Positions 48,687-61,598 of a stretch of DNA of 64,000 bases are shown piece after piece. How positions within the stretch are numbered: position 1 is the stretch's first letter; each line of letters starts with the position of its first letter. The notes under the pieces were generated by a model, which worked only from the letters and a program-made list of their open reading frames with translations, had not been told where the DNA came from and made no database searches. This DNA is from Acorus gramineus (taxonomy: Eukaryota; Streptophyta; Magnoliopsida; Acorales; Acoraceae), in assembly GCA_030737835.1 (NCBI GenBank), contig CM060849.1:6138001-6202000 (forward strand), written 5' to 3'. The translations under genes and the position numbers were made by a program.

Positions 48687-51600
48687 TGTCACGCCCCAGG
48701 GCGGCCAACCCAGGGACGCGGCAAGTGTATGTATCATATCAGAAGCCTACACAGGAGGTCAATAATATATATCATACACAGACAACTAGAATGACACACA
48801 TGCAACAAAAGGGGCTGACATGATATATACACCAAATGCGGAAGCAAAAGACTGAATCTGTGAATAAACATTCTACAGACTCGATACTCAATCATCTGTC
48901 CTGTGAGAGCCAATATATACAAATACAACTGAACATATACAAACACGTGCCAAGCACGGAAATCAAATACATACAGTCAAGAAGGGATGCTGATAACCTC
49001 TGGCACTCGCGGAACGTGGCGCTGCTCCGCTACTGAAGAAATCCCTCGGAAAGCTCCAACTGCTGCTCCGGCTCTAGCTCAGGCTCAGTGACCACTGGGG
49101 AAAAACATGTGCGAGGGGTGAGCCACACGCTCAGTAAACAGCACAACCCACGCATCACAGACAATATTTACCAATATTCCATTATTTTATTCAGCCATCA
49201 ATACATAACAACATAAACCAGTGGTTCGTACTTCGCCGAACCACCACACCCTCACCCTCACCCATCCATGGGTGACATAGGATTTTGGGACTGATAATCA
49301 TCTATTCACAAATCCAGTAGGTCGCTCATCGCCAACCCACTACACCCTCACCCTCACCCTCAACGGGTGACATAGGATTTTGGGACTGACTAGGCTGTTG
49401 GTCACCCTTAGTCCACCGATAGTCTCTCCCTCCACTCCGTAGGCCGCCTGGTCTACTCCCACATTCAGCACAGTCCGAAACCAAATCAGGAGGTGCCTAC
49501 TAATGGGAGCCCTCTGTCAGGAAGGCCCTGTCTAACGCTGAGGGTAGCCTCTACCGAATCCAACGCAGGGAACAGAACAGCCTATCCATACGCATATGAT
49601 CCACTCGGATCCGCCAACTACATATCATTACAACTCAAATGTCATGAATTCCTCTGAATTCAACCAGGTGCATCATCAAGATGCGGGAACATGTACAAAA
49701 ATCAGTAAGGCTGGAATATCATTGGGGGAAAGAAACTCGGAAGGGCGGCGTGAATTCCCGTTACAGGATACCCCGACAACCAAACAAGGAACACGGAGTA
49801 CCCTAACCCGGGTCTCACCGCTGTCCTTGCAAGGCCCCTCCCCTATAATATCTACCAACTATACTAATAATTATACCAATCATACAAAATTACATATAAT
49901 ATTATTGGGACTAGAACCTTGGGAGGACAGCCTGAGGTCCCGATACAGGACATCCCGACAACCAAACAAGGAACACGGAGTACCCTAACACGGGTCTCAG
50001 CGTTGACCTCGCAAGGCTCCTCCCTATAATATTATCCTAAGGCATGCGATCTAACAGATACCAGCATTTAATTTAATAATTAAACTAGTAGGACGCATGC
50101 ATAGGCCGGGGTTTCCTAGCATGAAAACCAGGGGACATGCTGCATGGCTCATACGCATATCCTATGGGTGCAAGTCCCTAACATAAAAGCCTAGGGTAGC
50201 ATGCATTCTACATTTTCATCATGCTCACATGCAATACATGTTATTACAGGTTAATATAATCCATGTCGCCCCAGGAGAGGTCGGTATACACCCAAGTGCG
50301 TATAACACCTCTCTACTGGGTTGGATTGTCCCACTCACCAGTATCTGGGTCGTCGCGCGACCGTCCGTCTAGATCTGCAAGACAGACATTATTTGGTAAG
50401 TATTAATCCACAAATATTATTAAATACTCAAATAAATACCCAAAACCCACAACAAACACCTAACACTCGAGCAAACGTGCACGCGACCCGCACGCACGTT
50501 AGCCCGAGCACTCCGGCAACTACCCGCGCGGCCGGCAACCACCCGCACGGCCACCCGACCGCCCGGGTGCACCGCCGCGCCTCCGCCCGCGCACCCCGCG
50601 CGCCTCGCGCCGCCCGCGAGCACCCTGCGCGCCCCCGCGCAGCGCCTCGCCTCGCGCGCACCCCGCGCGCACCTCCGCCACCTCGCCGCGCCTCGCGCGC
50701 ACCTCGCACGCACCTCCGCCACTTTGCCGCACCTCGCACGCACCTCCGCCACCTCGCGCGCACCTCGCACGCACCTCCGCCACCTTGCCGCACCTCGCGC
50801 GCACCTCCGCCACCTTGCCGCACCTCGCGCCTCAACAAACACCTCCGCCACCTCGCCGCGCCTCGCGCGCACCTCGCACGCACCTCCGCCACCTTGCCGC
50901 ACCTCGCACGCACCTCCGCCACCTCGCGCGCACCTCGCACGCACCTCCGCCACCTTGCCGCACCTCGCACGCACCTCCGCCACCTTGCCGCACCTCGCGC
51001 GCACCTCCGCCACCTTGCCGCACCTCGCGCGCACCTCGCACGCACCTCCGCCACCTTGCCGCACCTCGCGCGCACCTCGCACGCACCTCGCCTGCCCCGC
51101 TGCGCCTCGTGCACACCTCGCACGCACCTCCGGGCGCACGCCCGCGCGCGCACGCTCGCGCGCACGCACGCGCGCACGCCTAGCCGGCCCCCTGCGCTCG
51201 CTGCCAGCACTGCCAGCCCGTCCCGCGCGCCCAGCACGACCAGCACCTCGCGCCAGACCCGCGCAAGCCCGCGCGCACGCCGCGCGCACGCACGCCCGCG
51301 CGCGCACGCGCGCATCCCCGCACGCGCCCAGCCCGCGCGCTGCCTGGGCCGCTGACTGCTCGAAGCGCCACCACCGCCCCTCCCACGACCTCCGACCACC
51401 TCCAACCACCCTCCGACGACCCCCACTGCCGCTGACCACCCCCAAACACAAAACCCCCCCCCCTAGCAATCATCTAAGCAAGAAAAAAGAGGAAAAGAAG
51501 CTTACCGAGGGGGAGGAAGGGGTGACCGGTGGATCTCCACGCGCCGAAACCCTTCCCAAAGGCCTTCTCACGCCCCGATCTATCACGGCCCTCGATTTGG

Positions 51601-52094
51601 CTCGAAACAGAGGAGAGAGAGAGGAGGTCGGGGAGGCTAGGATCGTCGGAATTCGGATTTGAAGGCACCGGGGTGTAGATCGGGACCCGATCTACACTTC
51701 CCGTGCTTTGGGTTTTCGATTTTGAGGGGTCTAGGGGGCTTGAAAGGAAGAAAAACGGAGAGGGGAGAGAGAGATCTCGACGAGGAAGACAATGAATAGT
51801 GCAAAGATATTTTTTTGATTCCTTTTAAGTAGAGCGCGACTTAAAAACCTGGATACGCCCCGGAACTGGGAAATTTTTGCAAACGATGCCGGAATTCAAC
51901 GAAATTTTTGTGAGAGGTCTAAAATGGCACCAGGACACCAAATATGCAGTCAGATTTCCAATCGGAGTCCTCTAGCTCAGACGATAGCTAACAGTCTGAA
52001 AATAAGCGGTTCCGATCGAAAACCCCAAAAATTTTAAAAACTGCCAGGACGCTCCAACGTTTACCCGCAGGCTAAAAGTGACACATATATAACA
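48687..52094 (-). mobile_element. Solo LTR F, innermost of the nest
   Basis: 3,408 bp from TGTCACGCCCC to GTGACACATATATAACA, flanked by GCGTG (48682-48686) and GCGTA (52095-52099), a 5-bp duplication with one transition. It contains an expanded GC-rich tandem repeat at about 50640-51130. Confidence 0.92.
50640..51130. repeat. GC-rich tandem repeat in LTR F
   Basis: Units of CACCTCCGCCACCTTGCCGC and CACCTCGCGCGCACCTCGCA alternate for about 0.5 kb. They create open frames over 300 codons on both strands at once, made of Arg/Ala/Gly or Thr/Ser/Pro/Arg/His repeats. No domain is seen, so these are not genes. Confidence 0.85.
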
Positions 52095-53509
52095 GCGTAG
52101 GTGCGCGAGGAGTGGTCGCGTGGGTGAGCGCGGGTGCTGGCGCGAGCGGGGGTGTGCGCGGGAGTGCGAGCGGGTGCGCGCGGGCGCGCGCAGGCGTGCG
52201 CGCGAGCGTGCGCGCGCGCGGGCAGGGCGCCTGGGCACTGTGCCTGGGTGCTGGGCAGGGCGCCTGGGCATGCGCCTGGGCGCGGTGCTGGGGGCCAGTG
52301 CGCGCGGTGCTGGGGGCCAGTGCGTGCGCGTGCTGGGGCGTGCGTGCAGTGCGCGCGGGGGCGCGCTGGGCTGGACGCGCGGTGCGCGCGGGCGCGCGCG
52401 AGTGTGCGCGTGCGTGCGGCGGTGCGTCGGGGCGCGCGGGTCGGCGTGCGACAGTGCGCCGGTGGTGTCCGGGCATGCGGGCTGGGCTCGGCAGTGCGCC
52501 TTGGCGCGCGGGCCGAGGCTCGGCTGTGCGCCCGGGGCGGGTGGCCGTGCGTGCGGCTGCCCGGTGGGTTCGGGAGTGAGTCGGGATGCTCGGATGCTCG
52601 GATACACGTGCGTACGGGCCGTATGTACGTTTATCCGAGTGTTGGGTATTTTAGATGTATTTTTGGGTATTTTATGCATTGTTCTCACCATATTGAATGT
52701 CTGTCTTGCAGATCTAGACGGACGGTCGCACGACGACCCTGATACCGGTGAGTGGGACAATCCAACCCAGTAGAGAGGGGTCATACGCATTTGGGCGTAT
52801 ACCGACCTCTCCTGGGGCGTCATGGATAAATATTAACCTGCAATGATATGTATATCATGCGAGCATGATTAAATTGTAGAATGCATGTTACCCTAGACTT
52901 TGCATGTTAGGGACTTGCACCCTTAGGATATGTGTATGAGCCATGCAGCATGTCCCGTGGTTCCATGTTAGGAAGCCCGGCCGATGCTTGTGCCCTACTA
53001 GTTTATCTATTTGATTAAATGCTAGTATTTGTTTACAATGCATGTTATAGTGAATATTATAGGGGAGGGGCCTTGCGAGGACAGCGGTGAGACCCGGGTT
53101 AGGGTACACCGTGTTCCTTGTTTGGTTGTCGGGGTGTCCTATAACGGGAACTCACGCTGCCCTCCCGAGTTTCTTTCCCCAACGATATTCCACCCTGTTA
53201 TAACCTTATGCATGTTCCCCGCATCGTAGTTATGCGCCCTGGTGGGTTCTGAGGAATTCAGAACATTAGTGTTGTTATAATGTGCCGTCTGCGGATCCAA
53301 GTGGATCATATGCGATGGGTAGGCTGTTCTGTTCCCTTCGTTGGATCCGGTAGAGACTACCCCAGCGTTAGACAGGCCTTCCTGACAGAGGGCTCCCATC
53401 AGTAGGCACCTCCTGATTTAGGACGGACTGTGCTGAATGTGGGAGTAGACCAGGCGGCCTACGGTGTGGAGGAGAGACTATCGGTGGACCAAGGGTGACC
53501 AACAGCCTA

Positions 53510-53860
53510 GTCAGTCCCAAAATCCTATGTCACCCATTGAAGGGTGAGGGTGAGGGTGTAGTGGGTTGGCGATGAACGACCCACTGGAGTTGTGATTGGA
53601 TGCTTGTAAGTCCCAAAATCCTATGTCACCCATTGAAGGGTGAGGGTGAGGGTGTAGCGGGTTGGCGGAAGCGACCCGTTGGTTTTTGGTGCAGTTAGTC
53701 CCAATATCCTATGTCACCCATTGAAGGGTGAGGGTGTGGCGGGTTGGCGGAAGCGACCCGCTGGTTTTGTGTAGCCAGTCCCAAAATCCTATGTCACCCA
53801 TTGAAGGGTGAGGGTGAGGGTGTAGTGGGTTGGCGATTGAGCAACCCACGGCTTTGAGTT
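53510..53860. repeat. Tandem block (about 80-95 bp period), four copies, in LTR E
   Basis: Each unit holds AGTCCCAAAATCCTATGTCA, then CCCATTGAAGGGTGAGGG and GGGTTGGCG with GACCCACTGG. The same block occurs in LTR D (54560-54790, three copies), A (29540-29720), C (42350-42520), F (49230-49400) and G (59060-59290) with other copy numbers. Confidence 0.85.
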
Positions 53861-56447
53861 GTGCTATCATTTGTGGATTAAGTAATATGTATTGTGGATT
53901 ATAAGGATATCTGGTTGTGGTCAATATTGTCTGTGATGCATGGGTTGTGCCGTTCACTGAGCGTGTGGCTCACCCCTCGCATAATATTTTCTTCAGTGTC
54001 ATCTGAGTCGGATCTGGAGGAGGAGCTCCCCGAGGGACTTCATCAGTAGCGGAGTAGCGTCACGTCCCGCGAGTTGCAGAGACTATCAGCATCCCTTGTA
54101 CCAGTATGTATTATTTTCCGTGCTTGGGCACGCGTTTGTGTTGTATTTGGACGTCTTTGTATGTATATTGGCTCTCACAGGACATGTGATTATGTATGGA
54201 GTCTGTAGTGTGTTTTGATTACAGATTCAGTCTTTAGTTATCCGCATTTGGTGTATATATCATGTCAGCCCTGCTTTTGTTGTCTGTGTGTCATTTGTAT
54301 GATATTATTGACCTCCTGTGTAGATTCTGATATTTTATATACACTTGCCGCGTCTCGGGGACGCCCGGGGCGTGACAGTTCTGTTTCCCTTCGTTGGATC
54401 CGTGTAGAGACTGCCCCAGCGTTAGAAAGGCCGTCCCTTCCGAGGGCTCCCATCAGTAGGCGCCTCCCGATATTTGTGACGGACTGTGCTGAAGTGTGGG
54501 TGAAGGCCAAGCGGCCTACGGAGTGGAGGAGAGACTATCGGTGGACCAAGGGTGACCAACAGCCTAGTCAGTCCCAATATCCTATGTCACCCATAGAGGG
54601 GTGAGGGTGAGGGTTGTGGTGGGTTGGCGATGTAGCGACCCACTGGATTGTTAGTCCCAATATCCTATGTCACCTATTGAGGGGTGAGGGTGAGGGTGTA
54701 TGATTGTGTAGGGATGATTATCAGGCTAATAAGTCCCAATATCCTATGTCACCTATTGAGGGGTGAGGGTGAGGGTGTAGTGGGTTGGCGATAGCGACCC
54801 ACTGGCCTGTATAGCTGTTGCCATTTTGTGGCTTTTAATAATGAGATTGTGGATTAATAATATCTGGTGGTTAATATAAATTGTGGGGCATGGGTTGTGC
54901 TGTTCACTGAGCGTGTGGCTCACCCCTCGCATAATATTTTCTCCAGTGTCATCTGAGTCGGATCTGGAGGAGGAGCTCCCCGAGGGACTTCATCAGTAGC
55001 GGAGTAGCGCAACGTCCCGCGAGTATCAGAGGCTATCAGCATCCCTTGTGATTGTATGTATTTATTCCGTGCTTGGGCACGCGTCTGTGTATTGTATTTG
55101 GATGTCATTGTATATATTGGCTCTCACAGGACAGTTGATTATGTATCGAGTCTGTAATATGTTTTTGGATTACAGATTTAGTCTTTTAGCTTCCGCAATT
55201 GGTGTATATATCATGTCAGCCCTGCTTTTGTTGTTGTGTTGTCATTTTAGCTGTTGTGTGAGTATATTATTGAACTCCTGTTACTGATATCATATATACA
55301 CTTGCCGCGTCCCGGGGTCGGCCGGCCCTGGGGCGTGACAGCGCACCCCGCGCGCACCACCGCTCGCCTCGCCGCGCGCGCACCACCGCTCGCCTCGCCG
55401 CGCACCCCGCGCGCACCACCGCTAGCATCACCCACTCGACCAGCACCCCCAACACGCCCAGCGCCCAGCACGCCCAGCGCCTAGCACGCCCAGCACGCCT
55501 GCCTGCTGCGCTGCCTGTGCTGCCTGCTGCCCGAGACAACCAACCACCCGCCCGAGCACCTCTACCACCACCCACCGGCCACCAATGGCCTCCGACCGCC
55601 CCCAACCACCACCGACAGCCACCAGCCGCCCTTCACACTCAACCCCACCCTCCTAACATGCATCTAAACATGAAAAAGAGGGAAAGAACCCTTACCCGAG
55701 GAAAGGAGAGGAAAGGAAGGGGACCGGAGGATCTTCGTGCACCGAAACGCCTCCCAACGGATCTCCACCACCAAGACCTCCTCCTACCTCAAATGGGGCT
55801 GAAAACAGGGGAGAATAGAGGGGGTTAGAGGGGGCCAAACTTGTCGGAACTCGAATCCGAGAACACCGGGGGATAGATCGGGACCGGATCTAACCTTTCT
55901 ATGTTTTGGGTTTTATGGTCCAAGCACCCTAGGTGGCTCAAATGAAGGTTTTTGAGAGAGGGGGAGAGAGAAATTGCATTTGAGAAGATGATGAATAGTG
56001 CTAGGCAACCTTTTTTGCTCACTTAAATAAGTCAAACCACTCTTAGATTAGAGTTAAGCAAGCTTAATTAGGTTTAAGTGGGTTTTAAGTGGGATTTGAC
56101 TTGGGTCAACCCAACCACACAAAAAGACAAAAAGGGTTGACCAAGTCATGGGCCCACTTTGACCGAGTCAACTCTCCCAATGACTTCTCGCTCGGTCAAA
56201 ACCCGGATACGCCCCGGAACTGTGAAATTTCAGAAACGTTACCGGAATTCGACGAAAATTTCATGAGTGGCTTAGAATGGCACCAGGATACATAATATGC
56301 AGTTAGATTTTCAATCGGAGTCCTCTAGCTCAGGACGATAGCTAACAGTCCAAAATTTTGCGGTTCCGATCGAAAAATGAAAAAACTCAAAAACTGCCAA
56401 AATGCTCCAATGGTTACCAGCAGGCAAAAAGTGACACATATATAACA

Positions 56448-56460
56448 TTCTCCCCCCCTT
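56448..56460 (-). promoter_or_regulatory. Polypurine tract of the element bearing LTR B
   Basis: On the minus strand AAGGGGGGGAGAA directly precedes the LTR start TGTTATATATG. The 35 bases upstream (GAGGACAAAATTTCC) are the usual 3' leader of this gypsy group. Confidence 0.85.
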
Positions 56461-56495
56461 AGGAAATTTTGTCCTCAAAATAAATACAAGAACAA

Positions 56496-56930
56496 CTAAG
56501 AAGGGAAAAGATGCGGATACGCGTCACGCATGGCGTCCTCAAGCTCCCAAGTGGCCTCGGCACCGGAACGGTGCTGCCATCGCACCTTGACCAGCTGGAC
56601 GGTCTTGGTGTGGAGCCTCTTCTCGCGGCGGTCCAGGATCTCAATCGGCTGCTCAACGAAAGACAAGTCCGGCTCGAAGACGAGCGGCTCGAACGGGATG
56701 ACGTGAGCAGGATCGTGGACATAGCGTCTCAGCTGCGAGACATGGAAGACGTCATGGGCCTGAGCCAACTGTGGGGGCAGAGCTATGCGATAGGCCACCT
56801 CTCCAACTCGCTCGAGGATGAGGAACGGCCCAATGAAACGCGGACTCAGCTTGCCCCGCACACCAAATCGGAAGATGCCCTTCATCGGGGACACCTTCAA
56901 GAACACGTGGTCACCATGAGCCTAGTACAG
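56496..56930 (-). pseudogene. Gypsy polyprotein end: integrase C-terminus and chromodomain
   Basis: Reads GDHVFLKVSPMKG, FRFGVRGKLSPRFIGPFLIL, VGEVAYRIALPPQLAQAHDV, FHVSQLRRYV, then a chromodomain-like tail (EILDRREKRLHTKTVQLVKV, ATWELEDAMRDAYPHLF) and a stop 35 bases before the polypurine tract. The order and the CR-type chromodomain fit Tekay/Del chromoviruses. The frame meets a stop just upstream of GDHV, where sequence of LTR H begins, so the rest of gag-pol is gone. Confidence 0.88.
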
Positions 56931-56999
56931 GTAAGCCTAGCTTAAACATCATAACCACCAGTTTGAAGCACCGGTACAACAAATTCCCTTGAATTCTAG

Positions 57000-57950
57000 A
57001 CAAGTGCATCACATGGATGTAGGGCGGCGATTACATCGCTTGCACTCTAACTAATAAGGTACAACCCGACTAAGGGTTATACCCATACCTAGCACGGGTA
57101 GGCACAATTAGTCTAACATGCGCATACTTATAATAGGAGAATTCTATCGCAGTTATGTACATGAACCACATGCATGATAACAATTAATCATAGGGGTTCT
57201 CCCTAACATGTATAAAAAGCATAAATAACATATCATGCAATACACATACAAGATATGGCCTAATTAACATGCATACAAGGCCATTAATCACACAAACACA
57301 CAAAGTATACCCTAACATGCGTTGGATATCACCAACTTAAAAGGGAAGGGTCAAGCGAAATCTCGCGCATTAACAGGCGCATGCCAACATTCCCTAGCGA
57401 ACTTGAGTCAAGTAGGAACCACATCTACTTACTCAGTTCGCACGAAGATAGAGGGTGAGAGAGAGCTCATCATCTCTAGAAGTTGGTCATAGTTTTGCCC
57501 CAATAACATGAGCGCAACAACTACACCACGCCCTCAAATCCTACGACCAGGGAATATTAAGTATGTACTAGGTTATTAACCCAGGCTTAATCAAGTTAGA
57601 TATTACTAACATGGGGGGGGGGGGTAGTATTACAACCAAGACTACCTAAGACATGCCATATTCTATACATCCATATAAATACAAAGAGATACATGCCCGT
57701 ACAAGCAGGGCGCATGCAAACAAGGTTATTCATTCTTGAATACAATACATAGGCAAGTATATGGTAGAATAGGGAGTTCTACACCATATATGAGATATAC
57801 ATGCCTAGCATGCAAGATATCTAACGTAATATGGGTTAGACATGACCATACTACTCATCTAAACAAGTAGTATAGTTAGGGTGTCCCACGGATGCATGAC
57901 GCACGACTACGTGCATCCAACGCTTCCCAAAGGGTTGGATCGAACCACTC
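57000..57950. other. Non-coding LTR H sequence
   Basis: No ORF or motif. It holds a G-run at about 57613-57624 and many ATGCAT-containing words, as in the equivalent part of the other LTRs. Confidence 0.4.
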
Positions 57951-58509
57951 ACCTAACGACCCATTCATCGCGAGTTCCACCAACGAAAGCTGTAAAACAC
58001 AACTAATAATGCTCAATTAAAATATGAAGCCTCTTGACAGATATACAAGCCTACTTCATAAAGACAACAACTTCTGATATTTTCCAAAACATGCATAACA
58101 ACTCCTTGACATAGAATCAAGCAAATCTGGTATATCTGCTGCAACCAGCCCTACTAGTTGATCTCCACAGCACCAAATACACATCCAAAAATTATTAAAT
58201 AAATCATACATGTTTCGCTGGCATGCTGGAATCATAATCCGTGAAGACATCATAACCTAATTTATCCTCTACATTCCTGAAATAAAATGTTTCCAGAAAC
58301 TGGTCAATTCCCACGTGAATCTGGACAGGCTATGCAAATCAGGTTATAACTTACAACACAAATATCATAATGACACCAAATTTCATATATAATATTTAGA
58401 TACATAGATGATCATATTACATGTGGACACAAGCCTCAAAATATGCCTCTAGTTACCAAAGTCACTTGGATCTTCACAAGATAGAAATCTGCCTTACTAC
58501 AACACAAAG

Positions 58510-61500
58510 TGTCACGCCCCGGGCGTCCCCGGCACGCGGCAAGTGTATATATGATATCAGTCTAAACAGGAGTTCAATAACATACTCACACAACAGCTAA
58601 AAATGACAACACAGACAAAAGTAGGGCTGACATGATATATACACCAAAAGCGGAAGCTAAAAACTGAATCTGTAATCCAAAAACATATTACAGACTCGAT
58701 ACATAATCAACTGTCCTGTGAGAGCCAATATATACAATGACATCCAAATACAATACAAACGCATGCCCAAGCACGGAATATAATACATACAATCACAAGG
58801 GATGCTGATAGCCTCTGATACTCGCGGGACGTGGCGCTACTCCGCTACTGATGAAGTCCCTCGGGGAGCTCTTCCTTCAGTTTCGACTCAGATGACACTA
58901 GAGAAAAATATTATGCGAGGGGTGAGCCACACGCTCAGTGAACAGCACAACCCATGCATCACAATATATATTAACCACCAGATCTTAATAATCCACAATC
59001 CCATTATTAAAAGCCACAAAATGGCAACAGCTATACAATCCAGTAGGTCGCTATCGCCAACCCACTACACCCTCACCCTCACCCCTCAATAGGTGACATA
59101 GGATATTGGGATTAACTACACAAATCCAGTGGGTCGCTATCGCCAACCCACTACACCCTCACCCTCACCCCTCAATAGGTGACATAGGATATTGGGACTT
59201 ACAACGCTGATAATCATCCTTACACAATCCTGTGGGTCGCCACATCGCCGGCCCACCACACCCTCACCCTCACCCCTCAATGAGTGACATAGGCTCTTGG
59301 GACTGACTAGGCAGTTGGTCACCCTTGGTCCACCGATAGTCTCTCCCCACTCCGTAGGCCGTTTGGCCACTCCCACATTCAGCACAGTCCGTCTACCAAA
59401 TCAGGAGGTGCCTACTGATGGGAGCCCCTGCACGGGACAGCCTTTCTAACGCCGGGGTAGTATCTACACGGATCCAACGAAGGGAACTAAACAGCCCATC
59501 CATACGCATATGATCCACTCGGATCCGCCGACAACACATCTCAATAACCCAAATGTCCTGATTTCTTCAGAATTCCTCCAGCGCGCATAACCAAGATGCG
59601 GGGAAATTATATATAATAATAATAGGGAAAAGAAACCTTGGGAGAGCAACCTGAGGTCCCGATATAGGACATCCCGCCAACCAAACAAGAAACACAGAGT
59701 ACCCTAGCCCAGGTCTCAATGTTCACCTCGCAAGGCCCCCTTATATTCCCTAAGGCATGCTAACAATATCATAGGCTTGCATTTAATTAAATAAATCAAA
59801 CTAATAGGTCGCATGCATAGGTCGAGGCTTTCCTAGCATGATAACAAGGTGACAGGATGCACGGCTCTTACACATATCCTATGGGTGCAAGTCCCTAACA
59901 TACAAGTCTAGGGTGGCATGCATTCTACACACTAATCATGCTTGCACAGATTACATATTAATCAGTTAATATTAACTATGTGCCCCAGGGGAGGACGGTA
60001 TACGCCCAAGTGCATATAGCGCCTCCCTACTGGGTTGGGTTGTCCCACTCACCGATAACCGGGTCATCGCGCGACCGTCCATCAAGATCTGCAAGACAGG
60101 GTAATCAACTTGGTGAGTAAAATACACAAATACATCAAAAATACACTAAAAATACACAACACTCGGGCAAACGTACATACGGCCCGTACGCACGCGAGCC
60201 CGAGCACCCCAACTCATTCCCGAACCCCCGGGCAGCCATACGCACGGCCACCCGCACGCGCACGCACGAATGCGCACGCACGCACGCACTCCGGCACCAT
60301 CGGCGCACTGCCGCGCGCCTGCCCGCGCGCCCCGACGCACTGCCGCACGCACGCGCACTCTCGCGCGCGCCCGCGCGCACCGCGCGTCCAGCCCGGCGCG
60401 CCCCCGCACGCACTGCGCGCACGCCCCAGCACGCGCACGCACTGGTCCCCAGCTCCGCGCCCAGGCGCATGCCCAGGCGCCCTGCCCCGCACCCAGGCGC
60501 AGTGCCCAGGTGCCCTGCCCGCGCGCGCGCACCCCCGCTCGCGCCTGCACCCGCGCGCACCTGCGCACCCGCGCGCACGCACCCGCGCGCCCGACTGCGC
60601 CCGCCAGCGCTCGCCTGCGCCCGCCTACGCGCGCACGCGCGCAGACCGTGCCCAGCACGCGCCCAAGCCCTCTAAACCTCATTTTCATCCTCCCCAACCC
60701 CTCACACACACCCTAACCCAACTACCAAGCATGCATGACCTCCCAACCAACCCCTTAAGCCAAAAAAATCAAGAAAAGGAGGGGAGGAGCTCACCTTGGA
60801 GGGGGAACAAAAGGGGGAGGTTCGGGGGCCCTCGACGCACCCGCGACCACCTAAACCACCACCACCGCCTCTAGCTTCTCCTCAGCCGCCTCTCAGTCGA
60901 AAATCAGGGGGGGGAGAACATGCAAAGGGAGCTTGAGGGAAGGGAAGAAACAACAACACAACAACAACCCTAGCCATGATCCACCACCACTTCCTCCTCC
61001 ACCTCCTCCTTCTCTTTGAGGCATTTCATCAAACACCAAGGGGGGCAAAGGAAAAGAGAAGGAGAGACCAGATTTCTGGTCGGAAGTGAGAGGGGAAGGG
61101 AGAGAGAGAGGAGATATTTATCACAAATATCTAAGGAAAATTACTAAGTCGCCCTCCGACTAGAAATTCTGCGCAAGCTTCACTGGAACAGCCATAACTT
61201 CCTCGATACAGCTCCGAATTGCTTGATTTCAAGACCGATGGAAAGCTAAGAAGATTATCTACAACTTTCATGTTCATGGCAAGATCAGATAATCTCTCCA
61301 GCTAATCCGAAATTAGAGCTAAACATGGAACAGGGCTGCTGCCAGAATTTCCATCCCCGGGGTATACTTGGAAAAATACCCATAACTTTTACTACAAGAA
61401 TCCAGTTGATCTAATTCCACTTCTGTACGAAAGCTAACTCAAAACTGGACATCTCATAGTAAACTCATATTTAAACCTCTTCATCTTGGATTTTAACAAA

Positions 61501-61598
61501 ATCAAATCCAAACACCAAATCAGGAATACATAACTTAGGAAAAAAAATTATGTACCCAAATCTTCAAACAGAGCGCTCCAAATGACACAGACACAACA
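58510..61598 (-). mobile_element. Solo LTR G, a diverged subfamily member
   Basis: Starts TGTCACGCCCCGGGCG and ends TGACACAGACACAACA, flanked by CAAAG (58505-58509) and CAAGG (61599-61603), a 5-bp duplication with one transition. The half up to about 60660 matches the other LTRs, including the GC-rich stretch at 60180-60660. The part from 60700 is of the H type (CTACAACTTTCATGTTCATG, CCAGTTGATCTAATTCCA). Confidence 0.8.

Larger units (their letters stand above)
47341..54377 (+). mobile_element. Solo LTR E, inserted in D, interrupted by F
   Basis: Starts TGTTATATATGTGTCAC at 47341 and ends CGTGACA at 54377. The exact 5-bp duplication is GTTCT (47336-47340, 54378-54382). Pieces 47341-48686 and 52100-54377 join to about 3.6 kb. 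It carries four copies of the AATCCTATGTCACCCATTG block. Confidence 0.92.
44964..55340 (+). mobile_element. Solo LTR D, inserted in B, interrupted by E
   Basis: Opposite orientation to B. It starts TGTTATATGTGTCAC and ends GGGGCGTGACA. Pieces 44964-47340 and 54383-55340 join to about 3.3 kb. The flanks GTGCA and GCGCA are a 5-bp duplication with one transition. Confidence 0.87.
41230..56447 (-). mobile_element. LTR B: 3' LTR of a broken Tekay/Del-like element, host of the nest
   Basis: Pieces 41230-41799, 43641-44963 and 55346-56447 join to about 3.0 kb, with the family ends TGTCACGCCCC (left) and GTGACACATATATAACA (right, plus-strand reading). It is adjacent to a polypurine tract and integrase/chromodomain coding on its right, so it is the 3' LTR of a minus-strand element. 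LTR C sits at 41800-43635 and the D/E/F nest at 44964-55340. A 90-bp tandem duplication begins at 43801 and 43891. Confidence 0.88.

Noticed and set aside
50321-51662. Open frames of 312-349 codons on both strands
   Set aside because: They lie in the GC-rich tandem repeat of LTR F, overlap on both strands, and consist of simple repeats of Arg, Ala, Gly, Thr, Pro and His. No domain or start context.
56511-56945. 144-codon plus ORF
   Set aside because: Mirror of the integrase/chromodomain frame on the minus strand, which has clear motifs and a polypurine tract behind it.
60110-60874. 254-codon ORF
   Set aside because: GC-rich block of LTR G, same reasoning.
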